Assembly: GCA_947069175.1 (NCBI GenBank) | Contig: CAMTDV010000018.1 | Coordinates: forward strand, 46,140,869 to 46,204,868 | Direction: 5' to 3' | Source: Scalesia atractyloides | Lineage: Eukaryota > Streptophyta > Magnoliopsida > Asterales > Asteraceae | DNA length: 64,000 bases | Part shown: piece after piece, positions 1 through 10,303 of the stretch | Position numbering within the stretch: the stretch's first letter is position 1 | Layout: each line of letters starts with the position of its first letter | Made by a program: the position numbers and the translations under genes | Notes under the pieces: model-generated | Seen by the model: the letters and a program-made list of their open reading frames with translations, nothing else | What the model was told of the DNA's origin: nothing | Database searches by the model: none

Positions 1-2
1 TG

Positions 3-439
3 ATACCGGTACCTATGGGAGCACGACAGCAGGTTACTGCCCGTTTCCTCACACCACCTAGGGAGGACCCTTCTCCTTTTCATACCTATGAGCGAGGTGG
101 CCCTTCTCGCTTGGTTAGAGATCCTCCCCCCCGGTTTGGGGTGTACCCTTCCCCCCACAGGAGGCACCTACTCCCCTCACGGAGAGCAGTCTGATGGGGT
201 ACTTATTCGAGCAGATTGCATTGCTGCGAATGGCGCCCGATGAGGATGAGCAGCATAGGAAATCGATGGGAGATTATCTGATCATCTTACAGCAGGTGAT
301 CGTTGCTTTGCAGAAGGGTATGGGATACGTTCATTACCACCAGGACCATTTCCAAGCGATGCTGTATGGATGCATTGGTGCCATCGTAGGTCTAGTGGCA
401 GGTTTTGTGGGTCTGGCATGTAGGTTGTGGCGTTCGTAG
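3..439 (+). pseudogene. Pre-gag ORF of gypsy relic G1 (frameshifted, putative membrane anchor)
   Basis: An open frame enters from the window edge and encodes a Pro/Arg-rich stretch (PVPMGARQQV near the start) until a stop at about 189. A different frame, 194-439, then encodes 81 residues ending in a strongly hydrophobic segment (LYGCIGAIVGLVAGFVGLAC) and a short basic tail, which looks like one membrane helix. The two parts probably belonged to one ORF split by a frameshift. It lies about 380 bp upstream of the gag start at 817, where gypsy element C also has an unrelated upstream ORF. I recognise no family. It could be chance coding in a leader, but the clean hydrophobic helix argues for a real protein. 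The 5' end lies outside the window. Confidence 0.4.
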
Positions 440-816
440 TTTGGTTTTCTTTTTAGTATAGATAGGCATGATGTATCTTTTGCTCATCCTACCAAGCACT
501 GGGTTCTGTCCATGTCGAGGTGGTGATGTAGTCAAAGCGTTTCCATGTTTTCGTAGTTTGTACATTTGTTGTATCGTGTATGTACGTCACTTCGGTGACC
601 AGTTTTGACAGCACATTTAAGCACTGGCCCTTATGGGTTAAGTCTATGTGCACATTTTGAAAGTCGTATGATGACAAATGTTATGATATATATGTTGATG
701 ATTTTGGATATATGTGTCGTGGGCTCATATGTTCGATGAAATTGTGTGATATGTGATGATTAAACATGTGACATTGATGCATATATATATATATACATAT
801 ATATATTAATAATAGA
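440..816 (+). other. Non-coding spacer between pre-gag ORF and gag of G1
   Basis: AT-rich untranslated stretch with no convincing ORF. It ends in an alternating (TA)n microsatellite at about 781-807, immediately before the gag ATG at 817. Confidence 0.5.
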
Positions 817-2125
817 ATGGCCCCAAAACGCGTACCGCAAATGACGGAGGCAGAAATTGCGCAGATGGTAGCGCAACTGCTTCAGGCAGTTATCCCCACG
901 ATCGTGGCGCAGGTTAGCGCCTGTATCAATGCTAACCAACAACAGAACCCGCAACTCGGTCCGGTAGGTCAAAATGATAACCAAAACAACGCACAAAACA
1001 ATGTTAGACTGGTCTGCACATACAAGCACTTTATGGAATGCTGAACAATGGAGTTTAGTGGAATCAAAGGACCGAATGCGTTAGTGAAATGGATTGAGAA
1101 GTTGGAATCGGTAATCAACATAAGTCATTGTCCCGGTGATTGTGCAGTAAAGTATACGATGTGTACTTTCACCGACCATGCCTTAAACTGGTGGAACACC
1201 ATCGTTCAATCTCGCGGGCAAGCCGCAATTAATGCTATGACCTGGGACGATCTTAAGGTACCGATGATGGAAAGGTTATACCCGACCGATGAGATTCAGA
1301 AGCTTAAACATGAGTTCTGGAACCTGCAGATGCAAGGTGCCAATCATGCAGGTTACACCAATCGTTTCAATGAACTGGAATGCATATTGCCAAACATGGT
1401 CCGCCGAAACACAAGCGGATCGAAAGATATATTTGGGGACTGGCCCCAGAAGTGAGGAGCATTATTAACTCGGTGGAACACCTGACTATGCACGGAGTGG
1501 TAGCTAGGTCAGGTACTCCTACGTTCGACATGGTTAGACGTAGGAGTTTGACGATGCCTGGAGAGCAGGCCGGTAATAAGCGAGGAGCCCTGGAAAGTAG
1601 TCAAGCAGGGGCAGCAACAGCGAAAAGGGGGAAAGCACCCAGTCAGAATTACGCCATGAGTACCCCAACTGGTAACACTGGTAACTACAAAGGAAAAGCC
1701 CCAAAGTGCAACAAGTGCACTTTCTACCGCTATGGTGCATGCCGAGCAGTGATATGCTCGAGGAGTAATAGCAGTGGGCATGATGCCCAAAACTGTAAGA
1801 TGTCATTGGAACCAAACCCCAAACCAACCTGTTTCCAACCCCCTAGGCCTCAACCTCTTCAGAAGTGAACCCAACAACCAACACAACAGGTTACCTACCC
1901 CCGTACGTGCTTTGGATGTGGCAGTACGGAACATTTCCAAAGAAGTTGCCCGAAGTTAGCTCAGCAGGCAGCAGGAAGGAATACCCAGGGCCAAGCATCT
2001 ACCTCAAATGTCGCCCGAGGTCGTGCCTGTATCATGGGATCTGGTGAGTCACACCAGGATCCAAATGTGGTCACATGTACGTTCCTAGTTTCTGATCAAT
2101 TTGCTTTAGTGTTATTTGATACGGG
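817..2125 (+). pseudogene. gag: Ty3/gypsy gag-protease fragment (G1)
   Basis: Remnant of a gypsy Gag polyprotein, which would form the cytoplasmic virus-like particle. It starts at ATG 817. The retrotransposon-gag domain is recognisable from about 1018 to 1480 (WWN, RYIWGLAPEVRSII). An in-frame TGA at about 1042-1044 follows FMEC, a frameshift falls near 1390-1415, and another TGA lies at 1866-1868. After that stop the same frame encodes a CX2CX4HX4C zinc knuckle (CFGCGSTEHFQRSC, about 1911-1950), then the protease start with LFDTG at about 2110-2124. A gypsy LTR (E) begins directly after the DTG codons, so the rest of pol is lost or outside the window. Clearly a dead host element for the E insertion. 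Confidence 0.85.
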
Positions 2126-2563
2126 TGTAACACCCCAAATCGCATAAAACAACAAGCGGCGGAAACACTTGGGGAGTCACGTTACAAATTGTTTCACAAC
2201 ACATGGTACTTAAAGTTTTGTTTTATTGAATTATTAAATTACATTGTTTTGGAATAACGTTGTCTTTCGAATTTTAATGTCACTAAGGCCCGAGTCCGTC
2301 CTATGTATAGCATGCAGCAACAATCATCACATAGATAACCTGAAACATATGTGAAAATAGTTACGTCAGCATTAAAATGCATGTGAGTAACATAGGTTTT
2401 GTGATTTAGGTTCATGGCTTTGAGTATTTAAAGAAATATTTAAATGGTTTTAAAACTGCCATGAATCCATACCAAATGTTTTTCTTTTATAAATCATATG
2501 ATAATCAATGATATAAAAGAAAGGATGCAAGGTTAACTTAATAACCAAAAGGTGTCACAAATA

Positions 2564-2790
2564 AACCATTGTTCTTGTATAAACCAGATTGTCATGAATT
2601 AACTATTGTTCTTGTATAAACCAAATTGTCATGAATAGACCATTGTTCTTGTATAAACCAAATTGTCATGAATGAACCATTGTTCTTGTATAAACCAAAT
2701 TATCATGAATAAACCATTGTTCTTGTATAAACCAAATTGTCATGAATAAACCATTGTTCTTGTATAAACCAAACCGTCATGTAAAGTCAA
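2564..2790. repeat. About 37-bp tandem minisatellite inside E's LTR
   Basis: About six head-to-tail copies of a roughly 37-bp unit with the core CCATTGTTCTTGTATAAACC, differing by a few substitutions. It occupies the part of the LTR where homologous LTR F has a different, shorter tandem repeat. Confidence 0.85.
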
Positions 2791-4509
2791 ATGTCTTTGT
2801 GTAAACAATTTGCCGTGTATAAACCAAGGTATTGAATAACCATAATATTTTGTATAAAACAGTGTCTTCGAATAAAAAAATGTTGTGTTTAAATCAAAAG
2901 TTATGTTTTATAAACCGTTTCTTTTTATTGTTAAAGCATATATTATGGTTTGTTGGTGAATACATTCAAACCTTGTTGAATAAACCTTTATAAAGACAAA
3001 GATTTATCAATGTTCATTGGATTCTGTCATTCCCCAATGGTACTTCCAAACAAAATAGGAAGCGGGAATGGGTTGTCAAACCCATGGAACCATAACATAC
3101 TACTGGTCGGCATCAATGTTAATGAATGTATCATTGTCAAGTTCAATGCACCAATATGTAAATAACAATGTAAGAATGCTTGTGAAAATGTCCTTGTAAC
3201 AATGTACTAGGTATGTTAATTCAACAAACGAAGCATAATGTCTTTGAAAACATGTGAAGGTATACTAAGTCAATATACCAATGAAAATGTCATTTGAAAT
3301 CGTGTACTAGGTATACTATGTAATCAAAGCATGTATATGTCATGAAAACACGAAAGTAATCGTAGGCACAATATGTTTCACCCCAAACATTTGAAAACGT
3401 AAAAGAGGGGACTGTGTACTCACTTGTGATTGCAATATAGTTCTTGTTCTAGAAGATAAACCAAGATCAAGAGTCCATGAAATCAAGCGTCTCCTAAAAT
3501 CGGATACTTGTGTAAATTTCGGGAGTTTAATCGGTGGATCGGATAGAATGAGACCTTATAAACCAAGTGATTATTGGAGCTCATATGACATGGTGTATAA
3601 AGTTAACATTCTGAGTTGGAAATATTATTAAGTGCTTTTGATCAGTTATGACATGTTAAAGTAGTTTAAGCCACTATAATGCGTCATTTACGTAACTACG
3701 TGTTCGGATGGTTAAATATGTGTTATGATAATTCTAAACTACCAAAACATGTTTAATTAATGTTATTTATTTAGATTTTATGTCAAAACTTATGTCACAT
3801 ATGTTTATAGTTGATTTATTTGTAAAAAGGGCATTTTGGTCATTATTGAAGATTATATCAACTAATTATCATAGCACTAACCAAATGACATGACCATAAG
3901 GTATAACCTCAGAGGGTTATTCCCTTAATAATTATGGTCATAAATATGTATTTGGTTGGGTCCAAAGATCAACCAAACGGGTCAGATTCGAAAGTCAAAG
4001 CGGTGGTCAAAACCGCTAGACTTACGGCTCTAAACAAAGCACTATACTAAAAGTGACAAGTTAGACATGTTTTGATATGTCTAATGAAGTTGTAAAAGAG
4101 TTTTGGTACCAAAACAAACTTTTCTGATACTCGAAATCAGTTCCATCATAAAAATGCATATTTTTCGCCTTTTGACCGAAACTTTGACTTCTCAAAATGA
4201 CTAGAAAAGATGGAAATCAGTAGGTATGATCATTAAGGACCATAACCATCTTGATTATCACCATTTTGCAAGGTCCAAATGGACCTTTATGTTGATCAAT
4301 TCATGATCAAATCTGGAAGTCAAACAAAAGTCAAACTTTGTGACTTTTAGTCCAATTAAACTACAAGAATTGAACAAGGCATGATTGAAAGCACTTACAA
4401 ACACTACAGGAATGCCAAGATCTCAGAGATTGATCACCAATAGTGTTGCAATTTTAGTTTGCAGCAAGACATTAGTTGTCTAAAACTTTTCATGAATGAT
4501 GAACATGGG

Positions 4510-4517
4510 TATTTATA
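4510..4517 (-). promoter_or_regulatory. TATA box of E's LTR
   Basis: TATTTATA on the plus strand is TATAAATA on the coding strand. The matching site is TATAAATA at 31099-31106 in LTR F. Confidence 0.5.
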
Positions 4518-5570
4518 GATTTCTTGGAGTTCTAGGAGTAAGACAAGTGTCCATGACTCACCAATATGTTAGATTAGTGTCCCATACTTGTCAAATACAG
4601 AGATTAGGGTGGCAAGTTCGTTTGATGAGTCAATGAGTGAATTAACCAGCTACTGCCAACAATTCTTGTGAGCTCGAGCACAGTTACGGACCGTATGCGT
4701 CCAATGCTTCCGGTCTGTAATCATACAGTCTGGCAGCAAGGTTCAAATAATGGCAGAACAGGCCCTTGCACACGTTTCGTCGCGTTTTGGCACTTCTAAC
4801 ACCCGTTAACCTGATTTTTAAGCTCCATAAGGACGATAAAGCATGGGAACTCGAAAAATGCTCAGAAATGTTTCGGATGTCGGTTCTTTTGGTCGTACGG
4901 TTGCGGTTTTCGGTTAATTACAACGAAAATCTTAACGAACGTGTGCGCGACCGTAAAAGCGAAGCGAATGATATTTTTGTGTTCCAATCATTAATATAAA
5001 AGATTTTAATGATTAAAATTTTTTTTGGATGTCTGTACATGTCCCGGATTAAGAGATACGCGAATTGGCATAGTTTCGCAGAATTTGCTAAATAGCCCCT
5101 GAAGTTACAAAAGTGTGTTTTTGCCATACCGAAGCCCTCAAAACTTATTTCAAAGCTATGTTAAGGGTATTTAGGGTATGTTTAGCTTGTCTCGTTTTCC
5201 GGAGTGTGCGTCGCTACGAGAATCAGCAGACTTTCGTAGTTTGTCATAAATAGTCCCTGTGATCAAATGAGCTTGTTATTGACATACCAAACCCTTCAAA
5301 ACCCATTTTATAAGTTATGTAAAGGAAATTTAGGTTATGTATAGCTTATGTCACTATTCCGGAACATACGTTGCGCTTAACTGATTACTTTTGCGTAACA
5401 GTTTGCGATTTCACTTCCAGAAGCTGTTCGAGAGTTTGTTATCGTGTAATAATCGAATATGTGCAATTGTTATGGATAAGTTCCATAATTCAATGAATAA
5501 AAAACAAGGTTTTATTGCTTATGAAATTGTTCGCGATATGATAATGACAAGTAGAGGCACAGTTGTCACA

Positions 5571-5888
5571 GTCTCCCCTGCTTTAGGAAATTTCGTCCCG
5601 AAATTTATTCGTAGGATACCGTTTGCATAAGTTGAATCAAGCCATCGTTTTGCGCATAATCTAGGGTTTCATCTATTTATATAGAATAACCCATCAAGGA
5701 TCTCCACGTAAGGCATAACTTTATCGTCCCCTAGTCGATACTTCCTCAGATAGTGTATGAAGTGGGAATGGGCTATTATACGTGATGATGCTCATCTCCT
5801 ATTAGATACTTCCTTGATTAATGTAGAAAGTGGAGATGAGGGATTTGATTTATGGTAAAACCAAATTGACCAATAGTACTGTGAATAT
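5571..5888 (-). other. PPT and 3' untranslated tail of gypsy element E
   Basis: On the minus strand, ATTTCGGGACGAAATTTCC followed by GCAGGGGAGAC precedes the LTR. A motif of this kind plus a purine tract is usual before the 3' LTR of plant gypsy elements. The rest (about 5690-5840) contains degenerate copies of the ACTTC...GAAGTGG hairpin satellite that continues at 59989-60761, on the other side of copia A. No coding potential is convincing. Confidence 0.7.
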
Positions 5889-6288
5889 TGTTGGTGCAAA
5901 ATGTCTATGTCTTAGTCTTATATCGACTCTGTATATTTAGAGTTGAATAGGCTAGCAAAATGATGTATTTATGTAAATAGTGGTCAAGTTCGCTGGTGAT
6001 GATACTTGGTATGTCAAGTTCGGCCGAACTTACCTTGGCAAGTTCGCCCGAACTTATTCCTCCACCAACGAACTTGCACATCTATAAATAGCTAGCTTGT
6101 CATCCTCATTTGTAACTTCGGTATTTCTGAGGCGAAGCTCTGTCAATTTGGAGACTTGACGTTATATCAATAAAATTGACGTTTAATTGACTAATTCTTG
6201 TTATTTGGTAAACTTGTCATAATATTTCCGCTATTATGGACAATAGAGATCAAATCTAGGTTCCTATGTAGTGAGGATCGGTCCTACA
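5889..6288 (+). repeat. 5' LTR of copia A
   Basis: Begins TGTTGGTGC and ends TCCTACA, and is 400 bp long. It has TATAAATA at 6083-6090, two GTTCG-NN-CGAAC palindromes at about 6018-6058 just upstream of the TATA box, and a conserved GCGAAGCTCTGTC element at about 6132-6144 downstream of it. Confidence 0.95.
6083..6090 (+). promoter_or_regulatory. TATA box, copia A 5' LTR
   Basis: TATAAATA followed by GCTAGC. The same box is at 13297-13304 (B), 45716-45723 and 52695-52702 (Y), 59784-59791 (A 3' LTR) and, on the minus strand, 33140-33147 (Z 3' LTR). Confidence 0.7.
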
Positions 6289-6290
6289 AG

Positions 6291-6302
6291 TGGTATCAGA
6301 GC
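6291..6302 (+). other. Primer-binding site of copia A
   Basis: TGGTATCAGAGC, complementary to the 3' end of plant initiator tRNA-Met, two bases after the LTR. It primes minus-strand cDNA synthesis. Confidence 0.9.
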
Positions 6303-6539
6303 TAGAACAACCTGATTTGATTGATATCAAGACAAGAACACTTCTAATTCTACTCCATTCTTCTATTTTTCTTAACTTTTACAAAAAAATGAAGAATTCA
6401 CAGGCAAATTCTGTCCAATTTTCAATATGACATGTTAAATACATCATAGATACACCCCTGAGAGTTTGGAGTCTAAAATCAAACGAATTGTTGTCAAAAT
6501 TGTGCAAAAACCATGTTTTTCAAAACCCTCATCATCGAA

Positions 6540-6885
6540 CTTTTTAGCCAAGTTCGACCGAACTTGAAGTAAAAATCACTTTCCGAGTGAATTTTTACCA
6601 AGTTCGCTCGAACTTGAGTGATTTTTGAAGAAATTTCAGTTAAGTTCGCTCCAACTTAACAAGAATTCATTGATATTTTATCAAGTTCGACCGAACTTGA
6701 TAAAAATCAGGAAATCTTAGGCTAAGTTCGCCCGTACTTGTGTGTTTCTTATAAATTTCATATTGCAAGTTCGCTCGAGGTTGTTCAAAAATATTTTCAA
6801 AACAAAATCCATAAGTTCGACCAAACTTGTGGATAAAAGCCTGAATTTCTTCATTTCAATACAAGTTCGACCGAACTTGTAGTAA
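6540..6885 (+). repeat. Phased palindrome array in leader of copia A
   Basis: Eight copies of AAGTTCG-NN-CGAACTT or single-step variants, beginning at about 6549, 6599, 6642, 6684, 6722, 6765, 6812 and 6863, so about 38-51 bp apart. The spacers are unrelated AT-rich sequence. Most variants differ by C-to-T or G-to-A at the CpG steps. The array lies between the PBS and the gag start. Confidence 0.9.
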
Positions 6886-6940
6886 ATCCAACATTTTCAA
6901 AAGTTTTAAGGTGTACAGCGTACGTGTCTCGATATTCGTG

Positions 6941-9900
6941 ATGGATGATATTCAGAGAGCATTTATGTCCGAAGTAGGTACATCCAATGCTAACGTGATT
7001 CAACAAGTCAATCTTGACAACGAGATGGGCACGTCCGTTAAACCGCCGAAGTTAATGAGCATGGACGAGTATGAAGGATGGAAGGAGAAATTTACTTATT
7101 GGGTTCAGGCCATGCATTTCCAAGGCTGGGTGTCGATTGAGAGAGGTTATACTGTTCTGTTGGACGAACATCAGCAAGTTCTGGAGAAGTACAAGTATAC
7201 TACAATTCAAAAAGTTGAGTACATTGCTGAGAAAAACATGATAAGCCTCATTCAACAATCTGTTAAAGAGGACATTCTGGTTTTTTTGCCGGAATATACG
7301 ACTGCGAGAGATCTCTGGCTATCACTGCAAAAGAAATACCAAGGAAGCGCAGAGATGATCAAGAGTAAGAAAGCTCTCATCCTAAAGGAGTTCGATATCT
7401 TTAACATGTTGAAGGGAGAAACAATGAAGCAGATGGTTGGGCGTTCCTGTCATCTGAAAGTCCAAATGAGAAGACACGTTCTCGAGATGACGGAACAAGA
7501 GTACATCGATAAGCTTGCAGATGCGTTACCTGATGGAGAGTGGACTACGTATCTTATGGTTCTGAAAGAAAGTCATAACTGGGAATTCTCTAAGCTGTCT
7601 ACATTCATCGACAAACTAGAAGGTCACGAGATGGAACTTCTAAAGATCGCAAAGTCAAAAAATGCTAAGATTGTTCAAGATGTTGGTCTGTATTACAAGA
7701 ACGGAATGCAAGACAACGTTTCAAGCCCAAAGATACAGACAACATTCATTGCAAACATGAATTCTTCTCCACAGAATCAGAACCAATCATATCCTCAATA
7801 TGACCAAAGTCCACAGAGCTCTTCGTACTAAAGCACAGGGTCAAATGCTTCTTATCAGAGTCAAGCAAATCAGAATCCACAAACAAATTCTGATCCAAAT
7901 GTGTACAAGTGTAACATTGCTGTAAATCTACACAATGTTGTTTCTGAGCAAGTTGCAAAACAACACATGTCACTTCTCGCCACTATTCTAGAATCATATG
8001 AAAGTCTTGTAGCTGGAAAGATCGGCAATCCCGAAATGACCGCTGAAGACTACGATCAGGTGGACGAAGAAGAGCTTGAGCTGATGGATATCAAGTAGTC
8101 ACTAGCTTCTATCATTCGAAGGGTCACAAAGTTTGTTGCACTTACTGGCCGAGATATCGGAAATTCAAGCAACAAGCTAGGGTTCGACAAATTGAAAGTC
8201 ACTTGTTTCAGATGCCGACAGAAAGGGCATTTCAAGAGAGAATGCAAAAATCCTGAAGCCACGGGAAATCAAAGTCCATTTGGTGGAGGCAATGAGTATT
8301 ACAGGAAATGTATCATCACATGAAGACACAGGGTATTTTAACTCCTGATTCATCTTCTAGTTTTACAGGTAACTTTGATGGAAGTTCTCAAGAGCAAGTG
8401 ATTGAGGAGAAATCGAATAAAGAAATTACTGATGTTGTTCGAGAAGTAACTGCTGAAAACCTCAAGGACTTTGCAGATAAAGCTATGATGGCGAATCTAA
8501 CCAAGGTAGGTTCAGAGGTAAAGGAAGTTGTCAAAATGCAAGTTGTGGAGGTTGTAAAACCTTGCACAAAATGTATCGAGCCATGTGTTGAATGCGCCGA
8601 AAAATCACAAATCATCACTGAACTCAGTGACATAATGAACATTTCAAATATGATTATCGTACAATGAAGGAAGCGTATGACAAAGTGAAAGATGATTATG
8701 GCAGGCTCGATAGAATAATATTGAACAACATGATACTATAAGGATGTTGAAAGGTACAGTATTGGATAAACAAAAAGCAATAAACATTTATATCAACACC
8801 ATTGCTGAAACTAAGCAACAACTCCAGGACATGAAAATTGAAACAGAACGTGTTCAACAACTTTTAAGAAGTTACACAACTAACGCGTATGTCATCGATC
8901 ACATACTTCCCACGATCTCGTCGGAAGAAAATGTTAATAAATCTAAAAAGAAAACTGGTAAAGAATACAACAATTTTCCTCCACTCCTATGCGAGAAGTG
9001 TTGTCGCAAAACTGTTGATGGGATGGATAAGGCACTCAACATTGAGTTGTTATATGAAAAGAAAAATGAGTTTCCGGAGAACATTGATGTAGTCTATACT
9101 AAATCAGATGATGACAATGCGGTAGTGAAAAAGGTGGTTGAAAATATTCTGAATGATTCTGATGATGGCAGCTTTGAGAGCGCCACCTCAAGTTTGAACA
9201 GTTCTAAGACAAATTACGAGGATGACGATACATCATCGGAAGATGATCTATGTGATGATCCTAACGTTGTCATGTACAAGGTTAAGGAATCTGATAGATT
9301 ATACTTTGATGACAGTTTTCCAATTCGGAATGTCAAAGAAGATCAATTGGATAAACTGTTTAAACTGGTTGAAGTCACATCAGATGACCTGAAAAAATGA
9401 AAAGAAATTCTATTCTAAACCCAAAAGAAATTACAATAACTACCGGAGAAAGGGTGATGATCATCCGGAAAACCGGAGAGCTGGGTTGGGTCTAGATGAG
9501 GAAGAAGAACCGGTTAAGAAAATGTCACCATTTCATGAGTACAAAGATAAAAACATGAAATTTGTTTATGGGACAAGCACGGTTCAAGAAATAGAAATAA
9601 CTTCGAGATAAAGCGAAAGCCACAAGTGGTGTATAATCCACTAGTGGACATTCACATGATAATCAGATTTGCTTCAAGTGCAACGAAGTTGGTCATATTG
9701 CACGGAAGTGTCCGAAATCTAAACCGGCTTATCTTCGAAGAAAAGAAAGTTCAGATGTTGAAAAATTTAAGCAACCAGAGCTTGGACAAATAAGAATTTT
9801 GAAAAGAAATGTTGACATAAAGGAAATGAAACAAATTTTTGAATCAAAACCTGAAGTTAAATCGAAATCTGAAAAGAAGTTCGCAAATTCAACTTTCGAA

Positions 9901-10260
9901 AAAGGTGAATCTTCAAAATCAAAGGAAACAAAGTTTTACATCAAAAAGGCTAACATAAAATCACAAGCCTGGGTTGCTAAGAAAAGGTCAACAACATTCG
10001 AGGTCACTAAGTCTGAGCTTGTTAAGACTAGTGATAACATGAAAGAATTAAAATCTGAAATCAAGTCTGAAACTGTCAAAATTACAAGTGGTAACAGTTT
10101 GAAAGATAAAAAGAAAGTGAAGTTTTCGAACATAAACATCATAGAAAATCCAGATGATGAATATGAGTTTGATTATGCTGACGAGTGTGAATTCGATTAC
10201 GATGATGGTTATCCAATTCAACCCAAGACCAAGAAGGCTTGGGTCGCGCTGTTTAACTAA
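6941..10260 (+). pseudogene. gag: Sirevirus-type gag of copia A (broken)
   Basis: Gag polyprotein, the particle shell and RNA-binding protein. The start is ATG 6941 (MDDIQRAFM), supported by the same start in B and Z. The conserved core PPKLMSMDEYE...W...F is at about 7040-7110, followed by a helical gag domain to about 7650. An in-frame TAA at 7829-7831 and TAG at about 8096-8098 interrupt it before a CCHC knuckle (CFRCRQKGHFKREC, about 8207-8250). The long C-terminal extension (8308-9400) is frameshifted near 8300 and 8670 and contains a CTKCIEPCVEC cysteine cluster and an acidic Ser/Asp region. A second knuckle (CFKCNEVGHIARKC) is at about 9670-9712, and the tail to 10260 is Lys-rich then acidic. 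The DNA between the first knuckle and the extension is shorter than in Y, suggesting a deletion. Confidence 0.85.
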
Positions 10261-10303
10261 TTATTGAAATGTGCAGGGGCTCTAGAGATCCGTACTTTCC
10301 AAG

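Larger units (their letters stand above)
2126..5570 (-). repeat. 3' LTR of gypsy element E (minus-strand element)
   Basis: A 3.4-kb LTR bounded by TGTAACACC and TTGTCACA, i.e. TG...CA termini. Orientation is set by the polypurine tract just outside the right end: read on the minus strand, GCAGGGGAGAC runs straight into TGTGACAAC. It is homologous, in opposite orientation, to solo LTR F (30140-32941 plus 54437-55097); shared landmarks include the block at 3360-3430 and the block at 5100-5400. A minus-strand TATAAATA box lies at 4510-4517. No genuine protein-coding gene is seen in the LTR. E's 5' LTR and most of its internal region are outside the window. Confidence 0.8.

Noticed and set aside
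2564..2790. Minisatellite as a centromere-type satellite
   Set aside because: It is only about six copies, confined to an LTR, and bordered by LTR sequence homologous to F.
2126..5570. E's large LTR as the 5' LTR of a plus-strand element
   Set aside because: No PBS follows on the plus strand. A purine tract and GGGACGAAAT-type motif border the other end on the minus strand, so it is a 3' LTR of a minus-strand element.
6291..6302. tRNA gene at TGGTATCAGAGC
   Set aside because: Only the 12-base complement to the tRNA 3' end is present; no cloverleaf or A/B boxes. It is a PBS.
6540..6885. Palindromes as heat-shock elements
   Set aside because: They have TTC-N4-GAA, whereas the heat-shock element needs TTC and GAA units separated by two bases, so the match is not canonical.
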